A stretch of DNA of 64,000 nt, taken from NCBI GenBank assembly GCA_034509735.1, contig JACGWO010000011.1:19452979-19516978 (forward strand), written 5' to 3'. The translations under genes and the position numbers were made by a program. Shown here piece by piece: positions 22,135 to 33,532 of the stretch. The DNA is from Sesamum alatum (taxonomy: Eukaryota > Streptophyta > Magnoliopsida > Lamiales > Pedaliaceae). Under the pieces are notes generated by a model that saw only the letters and a list, made by a program, of their open reading frames with translations, had not been told where the DNA came from and did not search any database. Position 1 is the stretch's first letter. Each line of letters starts with the position of its first letter.

Positions 22135-22280
22135 TGTATATAGGGCCACTCCAATTATTTTAGTTGCCCCGATAATGTAATAATATGAGTCAAAAGTAGC
22201 AAAGTCTAATATATACATGTAAAAGTTTGAAGGCCTTTAATTTACTAAAGTGGATTAGTGGCACAAATAAATTAAGCTAA

Positions 22281-22815
22281 GGCTCCATTTGGATGGAAAG
22301 ATCACTAGAAAAAAATTATCATTTAATTATGATTAATTGTCATAGTTAAAAATAAATAGTCGTAGTGAGTAGTCATTCATTACGGTTATATAACGATTAT
22401 TGATCATGGTGTTTGTAAGTGTGGCTAAAACATTTGCCATGGCTAAGAGTCGTGGCAAAACCATTTGTTTTGGCCATAACCATGGAAAAAGAATTTTCAT
22501 GGTAAATAATTTAGATTTTTGTAACAGTTTTTGATTTACCATGATTTTAGTCCGTAGTCAATAATGAATTTTCTTCTAGTGATCTTGGATTTGAGAAATG
22601 ATTTAAAGTAAGAATTTTAAATGACTCCATCCATATATATTAAATGAATTTTGAAATTGATTACAATGTCACAAAATATAGTTTAAAATGAATGTTTAGG
22701 TATTTGAAATAATATTTTGTTAATATGAATTTATCCAAACAAATTTAATGAATTTATTATTGTGAATCTGAAATTCTTAAATTCAAACCCATCGATCCAA
22801 ACACAACATAGAAAT
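22281..22815. mobile_element. Candidate TIR element interrupted by a CACTA MITE
   Basis: The left flank GGCTCCATTTGGATGGAAAGA and the right flank, reverse complement TATGTTGTGTTTGGATCGATGG, share the TTTGGAT core and enclose sequence with inverted AATTTAAGAATTT-type pieces. Removing the CACTA insert at 22303-22581 would join GGATGGAAAGAT to CTTGGATTTGAG. Ends and target duplication are uncertain. Confidence 0.4.
22303..22581. mobile_element. CACTA-type MITE
   Basis: It is a 279-bp element starting CACTAGAAAAAAATTATC and ending GAATTTTCTTCTAGTG, whose reverse complement is CACTAGAAGAAAATTC. Subterminal repeats of the type GCCATGG, CATGGTAAAT and GTCGTGGCAAAA recur inside. CACTA termini and subterminal repeats indicate the En/Spm superfamily. 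No transposase is present. The inverted match extends one or two bases into the flanks (GATCACTAG), so a classical 3-bp duplication cannot be shown. Confidence 0.75.
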
Positions 22816-22819
22816 ATAT

Positions 22820-25800
22820 AAAAAAAAAAAATAATTGGCACAAAGTTAAAGAGTCAAGTCTTTGAACGAAAAAATTGAGACTTAAGCATTCTTCGCTTAT
22901 CGTCCCAAATTTCTAACATTAACTCATGACATTGACTCTATCTGTATATACTAATTAGACTGTAGATAAATTGTATGTGAATAAACATCGTGTACAACTT
23001 CTTTAAATTTATATATATAATTTCTTATGATATGAAATTCTGTTTTTATTAGACACGTCTATTATTTTCTTTATTTATTTATTTTTAAAATTAGAATTAA
23101 TCAAATTTTATAAATAAAAATTTATTAAGAATTATCCTCCCCCCCAAGCTTTGGCTTCTAGAGCCTATTCCTGTTTGTATTATCATTATGACTGAGTTAT
23201 CACTATATATGTGCACTAATTGTTTATAGTATTAGTTTTATGTGCAATTTTCGTTATTAATAATTATATTATAACAAGATCAAAATTATTATCGCACAAT
23301 ATATTTTTAATGATAATTTTAAATTTATCACATAATATTATGCCGCAGAGAAATTAACTAAATTTACACTCCAATTTTTGAGATAATTAAATAGTTGTCT
23401 GAAATTAAGATATTAAAAAAATTATTTTTATTTTGTTCAGCCCAATTTTGTTGCACATGGCCGGCTACAAAGTTGGATAAATGCTTGATTACAATCCCAC
23501 TTCTTGATATGGGATAAATAATCTCGCATGGTCCATCAAGTTTGGATAAAACTTAAAATTGTAATGTTATACTTATTAAAATTAAATAGATAAACCATAT
23601 TGTTCATACTATTTTAAAAAGTGTCGGGTTCACCAAATCTTATGTAAGATTTTATCAGAGGAAATGCCTTGTATTTTCAGAAAATAGTATGTTACCACAC
23701 GCAGTTCTTACGAGCATATAAAAAATTTATGGTGTGAAATGAAGAGCAAAAGAAATTTATAAAAGAAACAATCGTGGTGTGCAGAGATGAGAAAAAAAGA
23801 TAAATTACAACTATCTTTTCTAATGTTCGACATAATTACAAATATCCTCTCGTTATTTGAATAATTATAAATACCCCCATCAAATAGAAAATTAATATGT
23901 AGCCCCTAGAAAGAGATGTGAAAATTATTACTTTACCCTTGCTGATTTTTTTATTTTTATTTTTATAAATTTTTTTAAAAAAACATAAAAAAATCTGAAA
24001 GTGAGTCAAAATAAATAATCCATAGATCGAATATTAATCCATAAAAATATTTTAAAAATCTAAAAATTATATAAAATTTATAACTTGTAATTCAAAAAGG
24101 TCATTTTGGGCAATTCACCACAAAAATTGGATGTAAACCTAATGGACGGGCATAGCACGGGTCCAATCTCTTTTGCCAAAAAAAACTATCAATAAAAATA
24201 ATAAAACTAATTAAAAAAATGATAATTAACAAAAATATTCATGTATTTGATGAACTCATGAAACAAATTAATTGATAATGAAAAACATAAAAGCAACAAA
24301 AGATACATGCCTTGGATTTTTTCTTATTTTATGAGTTTTTTCAACTTTCACCTCTATGTAGATAAGTAGAAAGTTTGCTTTCAATATTTATCAAACACCT
24401 AGATTATACTACAAAAATCTAAATTATGCTATAATTTACAAATACTATGAATATAGTAATATTATATAAAGAAAAGAGAGATTTAACGGTAAAATGAAAA
24501 ATTGAAAGAAATACTTAAGATATATAAGGAATTGAATTAACATCCGCATTTGTTATTAATTTAATACATATGTACAAAATTTTAAATTAAATTAAAATAT
24601 ATAAACGAAGAAAATAAAATTCAAACAACCATGTGTAGATTTTTTTCTAAAAAAAGAGCTTGAATTACTCGTACATGAAAATACATATATTTTCATATAA
24701 ATGTAAAGATTTACAAAGAATATAATCATAGATTTAATAGAATCCTAGATAGTTCGAGAAACCAATCACATAAAAGTTAAAATTAAGTCATTCTTTTTAT
24801 CTTGTAAAACATCCTTACTAGACAAATAAAAAAAAAAAAAAAAAAAAAGAACAGAAAAGTTTGATGGATGAAGTTATACTTTATAAAAAAAAAATGGTGT
24901 ATAAAACGATACAAAATGATAAATATTAATATGAATAAAATTTAAATGCCAATTAAGTGGAATCATACAAATAAATATTAAACAAAATATTGGCTATTAG
25001 CAGTAAATAAATTTATTCCTTTTTGTAGAAAAAAGAAGTTAATAAGACATGAAAAAGAACAACAAAGTAAATTATAAAATAAAAATTTAATGGATGAAAT
25101 TACAAAATATAGGAGTGGTGTATAAAAAGATAAAAAGGGTTAAATGTTTAAACAGAAATAAAAACTAAATGTAAATTAAGTAGAATCATAAATAAAAATA
25201 AAAAATAAAAAGAACCAAGAAGGACATCATGATGCAAATCGAAACTATGCAAATAAAAATTAAATGAGTGAATACAACCAAATCGCAGAAATAATTGAAG
25301 AAAATATAAATTTAAAAAATGTAATGAAAAGTAAAGAAATTACTCAAAACGAATATGAAAGTAAAATTAGAGCACACGAATAGACAATTGAAGTATTACA
25401 AAATTTTTATTGTCAAAATAAAACTTTGACAAATGAATAATGTGTGTGAATGTAAACAGTAAAAGAAAAAACCATCAATCAAGATAATAAATTTGTGGGA
25501 TATATTACTCTAAAATTTCCAAAGAACATAAAAGAGAAAAAAAATAACATATAAAAAAGAAATTTTTAATAATAAAAAGACGAAGCCGAATAATAAAAAA
25601 AGAAAAAAACAAAATATGATGATCATCATATGCAAAATCAGTTTGCTGTATATTGAAAGAAAAATAATGTATATAAGTTACGTAGCTGATCAATATGCAT
25701 CTTGATAGAAAACATCCATTCAAGCATTCAGAGGGGTTGAGCTTGAGCACAACAACAAATGATTCGTAGTGCATAATAGATTCTTCAACTTTTTTATTAT

Positions 25801-26380
25801 TCCAAAATTTTAACTGATATTTATATTTATATTTGACGTGATTTTTAAGTGTTTGAAATGAGTGCAACTCTAAGAGGAAGAACTATTTGTATATCTCCAT
25901 GAGGGTTTTCCTATTTCCAAGTGTTTGAAATGAGTGCAACTCTAAGGGTTTTCCTATTTTCAAGCTAAAATTTTGGGATTTAGTTTGTTAAGTGTTTTAA
26001 AAAAAAAAGAAACTAAAATTCCAACCAAATTTAAACCAACCAATTAGAATTTTTCTTAGTAATTGAAAATTTCAAAATTCTAAAAATCCAGGATTTGGTC
26101 AAAATTGGCTTAATGTGGTCAACTATCGTTTTGCTATATATATATATATAGATGGAAAGTAGATTGTAGGGAAAATTATTTTAATAATGTAAAGAAAAAA
26201 GAAAAATTATGAAAATAGTGTAATTCTAAAGCTTTTAAAAAATAGGTAAAGTCGAGTTTCACAAAACGGTTTTAGCACAAAAAAAATTAAAGAAAAGATT
26301 GATCTGAAACCGAGCTTACAAACAACGGTAATATGGTAGCCGGGGTTTGTAACCCTGTTTTAACAGAACTAAAATTTTTA
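22820..26380. other. Long AT-rich intergenic region
   Basis: No gene or RNA gene is seen. At 23806-24140 there is one arm and internal segment of the MULE-type MITE family (AAATTACAACTATC, ATAATTACAAATATCC, ATAATTATAAATACCCCC). Bases 24180-25500 are extremely A-rich on the plus strand. A ~72-bp tandem duplication (AAGTGTTTGAAATGAGTGCA ... GGTTTTCCTATTT) lies at about 25846-25965. Confidence 0.55.
23806..24145. mobile_element. Partial MULE-type MITE
   Basis: The left arm resembles the family copies at 37909 and 62426 (TAAATTACAACTATCTTTTC, then CATAATTACAAATATCC, then ATAATTATAAATACCCC). The distal part (ATTCACCACAAAAATTGGATGTAAACC) is the inverted counterpart of TTTCCATCCAATTTTTGTAATGAACTG near 38030. 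The right terminus is missing, so the copy is truncated or rearranged. Confidence 0.5.
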
Positions 26381-26384
26381 TTTA

Positions 26385-27357
26385 ATGAGTTTTTTAATTT
26401 TCAATTAATAATTACTTTAATATTGTTAATATTGTGTATAAAAAATATAATGTAGTGTATGATTAATTTTTTTTTAATTTGTAATATTTGTGTAATTTTT
26501 ATTTAATTTTATAATTATAAAGATACCAGTGAGTTTTAATACAAAAAACTCGCTAATTATTAATTAATAATTTTATCATTAGTTATTAATAAATTTAATA
26601 TATTTAATAATATTGTGTATAAAGATTCAGAAAAAAAATTTTGCGTGTTTATTAATATTGTATATAAAAAATTGGCACCAATTAGATTGCGTCACTTTAC
26701 TCGCAATTTTTTGTCAATTTTAATATTAATAGATTATTGTTAATTTTTTGTAAACATTAATAAACACTCAATATTTTTTTTTCAATTCTAATATTAATAA
26801 AAACATTAATTTATTATCAAGTTAAAACACATTTTTTAATAATACTAGTTATTTTTTAAAAAAAAATTAGTTGGTGTCTCACTATTTCGAATAGAGTCAC
26901 CCAATTATAGTTAATTTTTTGTACACAATATTAATAAAAATTAATATTATTATAGTATATTCTTTATGCATAATATTAGTGAAAATATTAAATGTATTAT
27001 TAATTAAAATTAATATTTTTAATTAAAAATATATTCTAATAATAATTATTTAAAAAAATGATTGGTGTTGTTACTTCGATAAAGTCACACAATATAATTA
27101 TTGTCAAATCTTTACTACACAATATTAATAAATATATTAAATTTATTAATAATTAATAATAAAATTATTAATTAATAATTAATGGGTGTTTTTGTATTAA
27201 TTCAATGGTATATTTATAATTATATATAAAATTAAACAAAAATTATAGAAATACGGCAAATTATAAAAAAATAATTATATACTATATTATATTTTTTGTA
27301 TATAATATTAATAATATTAAACTAACAATTGAAAAAGTCATTTGTTAAAAAAGTTTT
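26385..27357. repeat. Large foldback element (~400-bp inverted arms)
   Basis: The left arm (about 26385-26800) and the reverse complement of the right arm (about 26910-27357) align over most of their length. Matching blocks, left against inverted right, include GAGTTTTTTAATTTTCAATTA with GACTTTTTCAATTGTTA, then AAAATATAATGTAGTGTAT with AAAATATAATATAGTATAT, then TAATACAAAAAACTC with TAATACAAAAACACC, and TTAATTAATAATTTTATCAT with TTAATTAATAATTTTATTAT. AT content is extreme and there is no coding capacity. It could be a foldback or MULE-type non-autonomous element. Ends and target duplication are not defined. If transcribed, it would form a long hairpin RNA. Confidence 0.7.
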
Positions 27358-27634
27358 GGTTTGCATGAAGCCCGAGAACACTTAATGGGCTTGGGATCCG
27401 ATATTGCAAACTCCTACTCCATCTCCTATTCCACCTATAGGAGATAGACATGTGGAAATTCATATATTAGAAAAATATATTGTAAAAGTTGTGGGCTTAA
27501 AGAGAGAGAAATCAAGAATTTTCATCCAAACAAAAACTTAAAAAATATATATATGAGAGAGAAAATATTAGGAGGAAACAATAAAAATATAATTATTTTG
27601 TAAAAATTGTAATTGAAAATGATTCTTTTTTGGC

Positions 27635-27800
27635 AAAATTACATTTTTGGTCCTGTAACTTTAGGCCATTAACACTTTTAGTCCTGTATCTTTCGCGGTT
27701 TACACATTTCGTCCTTTTTTTGATAAATTTAGTCCTACACATATCAATTTTGGTCATTTTTTAAAAAATTTAATTCTGCCTTTATATTTTTTGGTCCACC
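27635..27800 (+). repeat. One arm of a long-TIR MITE
   Basis: The sequence repeatedly uses the GGTCCTGTAACTTT, TTTAGTCCTGTATCTTT and TTTCGTCC motif series seen in the element at 6695-7101. No inverted partner was found nearby, so it looks like a one-armed remnant. Confidence 0.45.
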
Positions 27801-27972
27801 AATTAACGAAAAACCATATAACAAATGAAAAATGGAGATACAATGAACATAGAACTTTGAAATGTGCCATAGGCCGTTATTTGAACACACAAGTATACAT
27901 AATTTATTGATCCACACAAAAGAAAGTTCAAAAGGAGCACAACTTGCTTTATTCACTATTAAAAACACTATT

Positions 27973-28250
27973 AAAAAAAAAGGGCCAATAGGGAAGCATC
28001 TCTTCCCCTTATTATCAGGGGAGCACCTTATGATAATGAACTTTATGCTTTTTTCACTTTGTTATCTTCTTTTTCTTCGTCATCGTTGTCTTCCTCCTCC
28101 TCCTTAACATGCCTCTTTTGACCTGAATGGGGGAGGGGGGGTTTGTTCAAAAAATTCATGTACCATATGGTGCACTAAAAAAAATTTATCATAAGGTGCT
28201 CCCCTGATAATAAGGGGAAGAGATGCTTCCCTATTGGCCCTTTTTTTTAA
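27973..28250. repeat. Near-perfect inverted repeat (~60-bp arms, ~150-bp loop)
   Basis: Bases 27973-28035 and 28186-28248 are reverse complements with essentially no mismatch apart from one difference in the A/T run. The shared core is GGGCCAATAGGGAAGCATCT followed by CTTCCCCTTATTATCAGGGGAGCACCTTATGATA. The loop is pyrimidine-rich on the plus strand and holds a GGGGGAGGGGGGG run. High identity implies recent formation or selection. It contains no open frame of note. Confidence 0.93.
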
Positions 28251-28579
28251 TAGAGCTTAAAGTTCATTTTATTGCCTTCGTTTACAATAAATACCCTGAA
28301 AAAAGCATAAAGTTCATTTTTTGCTGCTTTACCAATGTGGTAAACATTCATGTACCTGCAGGGGTTATTTTGTCATTATGTATGTTTTTTATAAAAAATA
28401 AATAAATTAAACACGGCCTAGCCGTGTTTTGTGACACGGGCGTGTTCTCTAAATGAACACATTCTGCATTTAAACCACAAGTTACTAGCTAAGACCGTGT
28501 TATGCAACATGGTCGTGTTCTTCAATGCACGAGCATATCAAAACACGTCTTGGATGTGTTCAACCTCCAACGCCGTGTT

Positions 28580-29258
28580 TGTTGGAAAATTGTGAATGAT
28601 AATTAAAGAATAAATCGTGACAAGTGATTGGTTATGATGTGCTACACATAACAAGCTCGTGATAGCTCATGACAAGTAGATGATGGTTGATAACGTCCAA
28701 TCATCATCGTGTCTAAATTAACCGAATAGGTGTGTCCTTTGGTTGAACAAATAGCCCATTGGGTAAAACCTTTTAGATGAAACAACGCGTCCATTTGAGT
28801 GAAATGGTACAACCTTTGGGTGAAATGATGCATCCACTTGAGTGAAATGCTATGTCCTTTGGGTGAAATGATGCGTCCATTTGGATGAAAGGTTATAACC
28901 TCTCAAAGGCATCTTTTCTGATTCAACATGTCCGTTCGATACACCTTTCCAACACCTATAAATAGGCCTCCCATTTCATTTCATTATGCATTAAAATCAT
29001 TCATAGCATTTGTAAGCATAAAAGCATTCTACAAATAGAACTTAGCAAGAGAAGTTTCAAAATATCGTTTGGTTCGTCGTTTCTCAAAGTTTGTAGTGCT
29101 GCTACTTTGAGATAGAAAGTCGTTGTATCTTGGGAGACAAATTGCCGATTCTGTGAGTACCAGAGCGGGGCAATAAGTGTCTTAAAGATAAAGAATCTAA
29201 CTCTTGCCTCGACTTCGTAATACACAATTTCCCGCACTATCCATCTCATTCATCCCCC
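28580..29258 (+). repeat. 5' LTR of the Copia element
   Basis: It starts TGTTGGAAAATTGTGAATGAT and ends near CATCTCATTCATCCCC. It aligns with the 3' LTR throughout. A TATA-like CCTATAAATAGG lies near 28957-28968. Bases about 28724-28905 contain 40-44-bp repeats built from GGTGAAATGATGCGTCCATT and GTCCTTTG; there are more copies here than in the 3' LTR. Confidence 0.88.
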
Positions 29259-29591
29259 ACAAGTTTAAGACAATTATCTATCATTGTGTATTATGGCGAA
29301 TGGATCTGCTGTTACGAATCCGGCTATGACAACTGGATCTGCTGCTACTAATCCGGCTACTATGATTGTCCAACCACATGTACCACAACCGATTGCTGCC
29401 CAAGGAGAAAGGCTGGAGATTTTCTCATGTTGTTCCACCTCACTACATTGAACCTAGCTAGGTTCTTAAGTGAGGAAACCCCCATTGTTTCTGAAGGGGA
29501 GACTGGTCGCCAACAAAGGGTTGCTTTTGATGCATAGGGACATGGGGATTTTTTATACAGAAACTACATCTTCAATGGCGTTAGCGATACT

Positions 29592-30212
29592 TTGTACAAC
29601 GTATATAGCTTAGCCAAAATAGCAAAAGCCCTTCGGGAATCGTTGGAAAAGAAATACAAAACGGAGGATGCCGGCTTGAAGAAATTCATAGTCGGGAAGT
29701 TCTTGGAATTCAAAATGGTGGATTCCAAAACGGTAATGAGCCAAGTCCAAGAATTCCAAATGATCTTGCATGATCTGCATGCGGAAGGAATGAGGCTCAG
29801 TGAATCCTTCCAAGTAGCTTCTATAATTGAAAAGCTACCTCCCCTATGGAAGGAATTCAAAAATTACTTGAAGCACAAGCGGAAGGAAATGGAGCTTGAG
29901 GATTTGATTGTCAGACTGAGGATTGAAGAAGACAATCGATTGTCTGAGGTGAAATCCAAAAAGCTATGAATTGAGGCCAAGGCAAACTTGATGGAGTCAA
30001 ATGAAAATGATAGTAACAAACGAAAGCGCACTGATTATAAGCCGAAAAGAGGGAAGGCCAAAATGATAAGAGGAAATTGTTACAACTGTGGCAAACCTAA
30101 TCATATGGCCAAGGATTGCCGACTTACTAAGAGAAATCGAGCGCATATTTCCGAGGTCAGGTCTGTACCTATAGATTTTGGAGAACTCGGCCTCTCCGCC
30201 ATGGTTGTTTGA
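29592..30212 (+). pseudogene. Copia gag with zinc knuckle
   Basis: Bases 29592-29969 encode a gag (UBN2-type) core: YKTEDAGLKKFIVGKFLEFK, then SQVQEFQMILHDL, then FKNYLKHKRKEM. A stop at 29969 separates it from 29988-30212, where the CCHC knuckle CYNCGKPNHMAKDC reads near 30080-30120. Upstream coding (from ATGGCGAATGG near 29294) is interrupted. The product would bind element RNA and assemble the particle; it is broken here. Confidence 0.85.
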
Positions 30213-32425
30213 AGCCAATTTGGTAGATAACCCAAGAGAGTGGTGGATTGATACTGGCGCTACCCGCCATATTTGCTCTAACAAAAGTATGTTCTCCACT
30301 TACACACCAATCAATGCGAGGAAGTTGTTTATGGAAATTCAACGACTTCTGACATTGTTGGGCTCAGCAAGGTGGTACTAAAGATGACCTTAGGATAGGA
30401 ACTCACTCTGATCGATGTGTTGCACGTTCCAGACATCCGAAAGAACTTAGTGTCTGGATCACTATTAGTTAAGAGTGGGTTTAGACTAGTGTTTGAGTCT
30501 AACAAATTTGTACTTACAAAAAACGACCACTTTATAGGGAAAGGGTATGCCGAGAATGGGTTGTTCAAGATGAATGTAATGACTGCAATGCGTAATTTTG
30601 AAAGCAATAAAATTACGGCTTCTACTTACTTGATTGAGTGTTGTGACTTATGGTATGTCAGATTAGGACATGTTTAATTTTAATACTCTACAAAGATTAG
30701 TAAGTTTGAATTTATTGCCTTCGTTTGCAATAAATACTGAACATAAATGTGAAATTTGTGTTGAAGTTAAAATGGCCAAGGTGTCATTTCAATTTGTTGA
30801 AAGAAAGGCATCACCTCTAGAATTAATTCACAGTGATATATGTGATTTAAAATTTGTGCAAACTAGAGGTGGGAAAAGTATTTTATTACTTTTATTGATG
30901 ATTGCACAAGATACTGTTATGTTTACTTGTTGAGAAGTAAAGATGAGGCGTTGAAGGCCTTTAAACTTCATAAGAATGAGGTTGAAAATCAACTTAGCAG
31001 AACTATAAAAGCCATACGCAGTGATAGAGGTGGCGAATATGGAGCTCTATTTGAGGAATTTTGTTCAGAATTTGGCATAATTCATCAGACTATTGCTCCT
31101 TATTCACCTCAATCGAATGCATTGCTGAAAGAAAGAATCGTACTCTCAAATAAATTATGAATGCTATGTTGATAAGCTCTGGCTTACCCCAAAACCTGTG
31201 TGGGAAAGCGATTCTTTCAGCAAACCACATTCTTAATAAAGTACCACACAAAGATAAAAATGAAACTCCTTATGAACTTTGGAAAGGTCATAAACCTTCC
31301 TACAAGTATCTTAAAGTGTGGGGGTGTTTGGCTAAGGTAGAAGTACCAAAACCTAAACAATTAAAAATAGGGCCAAAGGCCATTGATTGCATATTCATTG
31401 GATATGCGAATAACAGTAGTGCATATCGCTTTTTAGTGCACAAATCAATAATCCTTGATAAACATGAAAATACGATCATTGAAATCAAGGAATGTTGTTT
31501 TCTTTGAAAATATCATTCCTTGCAAGGAGAGGAAAGAAGAGAGTTCTAGAAAAAGAACTTATGAAGTTGCAAATGGTGATCATCAAAACAATGAAGAACG
31601 TAGACGCAACAAAAGGACTAAAATAGTTAAATCGTTTGATCCTGATATTTTAACTTATTTGTTAGAAAACGAACCAAATACAATCAATGAAGCATTGTCA
31701 AGTCCAGAAGCACCATTCTGAAAAGAGGCTATCAATAGTGAAATTGAATCCATTATGCAAAACCGTACTTGGGAGTTGGTGGATCTCCCTCCTGGTTGCA
31801 AACTATTAGGATGTAAATAGATTCTCAAAAGGAAGTACAAGGCTGATGGATATATAGATAAAATACAAAGCAAGGTTGATAGCTAAAGGGTTCAAACAAA
31901 AAGAAGTCATTAACTTCTTTGATACATATTCACCGATTACTAGAATGACGTCAATTCAAGTGTTTATAGCTATTACTGCGCTGTATGATCTGGAAATACA
32001 TCAAATGGATGTTAAGACGGCGTTTTTGAATGGCGAGTTAGATGAGGAGATCTACATGGAACAACCTGAAGAGTTTGTCATTCCTGGCCAAGAAAAGAAG
32101 GTATGTAGACTCGTCAAATCATTGTATGGGCTTAAACAAGCTCCTAAGCAATGACATGAAAAATTTGACCATACTATGCTGTCAAATGGTTTCAAAATCA
32201 ACGAGTGTGATAAATGTGTATATCTGAAAAACACTCGCAACTCATTTATCATAGTATGTCTATATGTAGATGACATGTTGATAATGGGAAGTAGTCGTGA
32301 CATCATTTTGACTATCAAAGGAATATTGACAAAACATTTTGATATGAAAGATATTGGTTTAGCTGACGTAATATTAGGAATTAAATTTCTAAAACGTCTG
32401 ACTGACTGCTCATATCACAATATGT
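30178..32425 (+). pseudogene. Copia pol (PR-INT-RT), disrupted
   Basis: The protease motif WWIDTGATRHIC lies near 30241-30276. The pre-integrase zinc region (LWYVRLGHV, then HKCEIC) is split at about 30675. Integrase core residues are recognisable in IHSDICDLK (near 30830) and SDRGGEYGALFEEFC (near 31020), and the final Glu region (IAERK) is in a different frame near 31120. Reverse transcriptase shows QMDVKTAFLNGELDEEIYM (near 32005-32060), a tryptophan-to-stop change after APKQ (near 32152), and the active site LYVDDMLIMG (32261-32290). Reading is lost near 32425, before RNase H. Confidence 0.88.
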
Positions 32426-32429
32426 TGGT

Positions 32430-32849
32430 TGAAATTCGTTCCTTTTATTACATCACATCCATTATTTACTTTAACAATTAATTCACATACAATATCTATT
32501 TAGTACCCACGGGTATTTCTAGCCCATTCATTATATCAAGCCACAAACACAAATACACAAGCTAACACAAAAAAATCTTCATACATTTTTATGTTTTTTT
32601 GAAGTTTTTGTACATTATTTTCCAAAATTCTCACCTTCCTCAATAGGCTAAGACTTTTTTCCATCTGAAAACAGAATTAATTTGACAATTTTACAAACTT
32701 AAGGAGTTAAAGAGAGAAAAAAAAAACCTACACTAACCACGTTACCCTCAATTGTAATATGGTTAGAGGGACCAATTTGAAACAAAAGTAAAATTTTGGG
32801 TAACATCAAAAAATGAACTTGAGGGATTCAAGTGATTTTAAACAAAAAT
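32430..32849. other. Unassigned stretch inside the Copia element
   Basis: This replaces the expected RNase H and 3' untranslated region. It contains AT-rich sequence and phrases like GAGGGACCAATTTGAAACAAAAGTAAAATTTTGGG that recall MITE arms, but no inverted partner was found. I cannot classify it. Confidence 0.4.
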
Positions 32850-33532
32850 TGTCGAAAAATGGTGAATGATAAATTAAAGAATAAATCGTGACAAGTGATT
32901 GGTTATGATGTGCGACGCTTAACAAGCTCATGATAGCTTATGACAGCTCGTGACACGTAGATGATGGTTGATGGGCCCCAATCATCATCCGGTCGTGTCT
33001 GGTCAACCTAATGGGTGTGTCCTTTGGTTGAAATGATGTGTCCATTGGGTGAAACCCTTTGGATGAAATGATGCGTCCATTGGAGTGAAATGGTATGTCC
33101 TTTAGGTGAAATGATGCGTCTATTCGGATGAAAGGTCATAACCTTTCAAAGGCATGTTTTCTGATTGAACATGTCCGTTCGAAACACCTTTCCAACTCCT
33201 ATAAATAGGCCCTCTCATTTCATTTCATTCAACATTTTTATGGATGTTAGGAATGTATTATAGTGATTCAACCCATTCATAGCATTCTTAAGTATAAAAG
33301 CTTCTGCAAATAGAGTTTAGCAAGAGAGTTTCAAAATATCATTTGGTTCGTCATTTCTCAAAGTTTGTAGTGCTGCTACTTTGAGATATAAAGTCGTTGT
33401 ATCTTGGGAGACAAATTGTCGATTCCGTGAGCACCAGAGCGGGGCAATAATTGTCTTAAAGATAAAGAGTCTAACTCTTGCCTCGACTTCGTAATACACA
33501 ATTTCCCGCACTATCCATATCATTCATTCCCT
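32850..33532 (+). repeat. 3' LTR of the Copia element
   Basis: It begins TGTCGAAAAATGGTGAATGAT and ends near CATATCATTCATTCCC. Relative to the 5' LTR it has fewer internal GGTGAAATGATG repeat units and a ~30-bp insertion (about 33231-33262). The TATA-like CCTATAAATAGG (near 33198) is kept. Several percent divergence between LTRs suggests an old insertion or gene conversion. Confidence 0.88.

Larger units (their letters stand above)
28580..33532 (+). mobile_element. Ty1/Copia LTR retrotransposon, decayed
   Basis: Two direct LTRs (28580-29258 and 32850-33532) flank coding remnants in Copia order: gag with a CCHC knuckle, protease, integrase, then reverse transcriptase. Integrase before reverse transcriptase defines Ty1/Copia. 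RNase H and the usual purine-rich tract before the 3' LTR are missing. The stretch 32430-32849 does not look like Copia internal sequence, so a deletion or insertion has altered the 3' part. No matching 5-bp target duplication was found at the outer ends. Many stops and frameshifts make it inactive. Confidence 0.9.

Noticed and set aside
22030..22218. Minus-strand open frame with poly-asparagine
   Set aside because: It is only the translation of the (ATT)n microsatellite.
24140..24165. Helitron 3' hairpin on the minus strand (GACGGGCATAGCACGGGTC)
   Set aside because: The two ACGGG copies are direct, not inverted, so no stem forms, and there is no CTRR at the expected distance.
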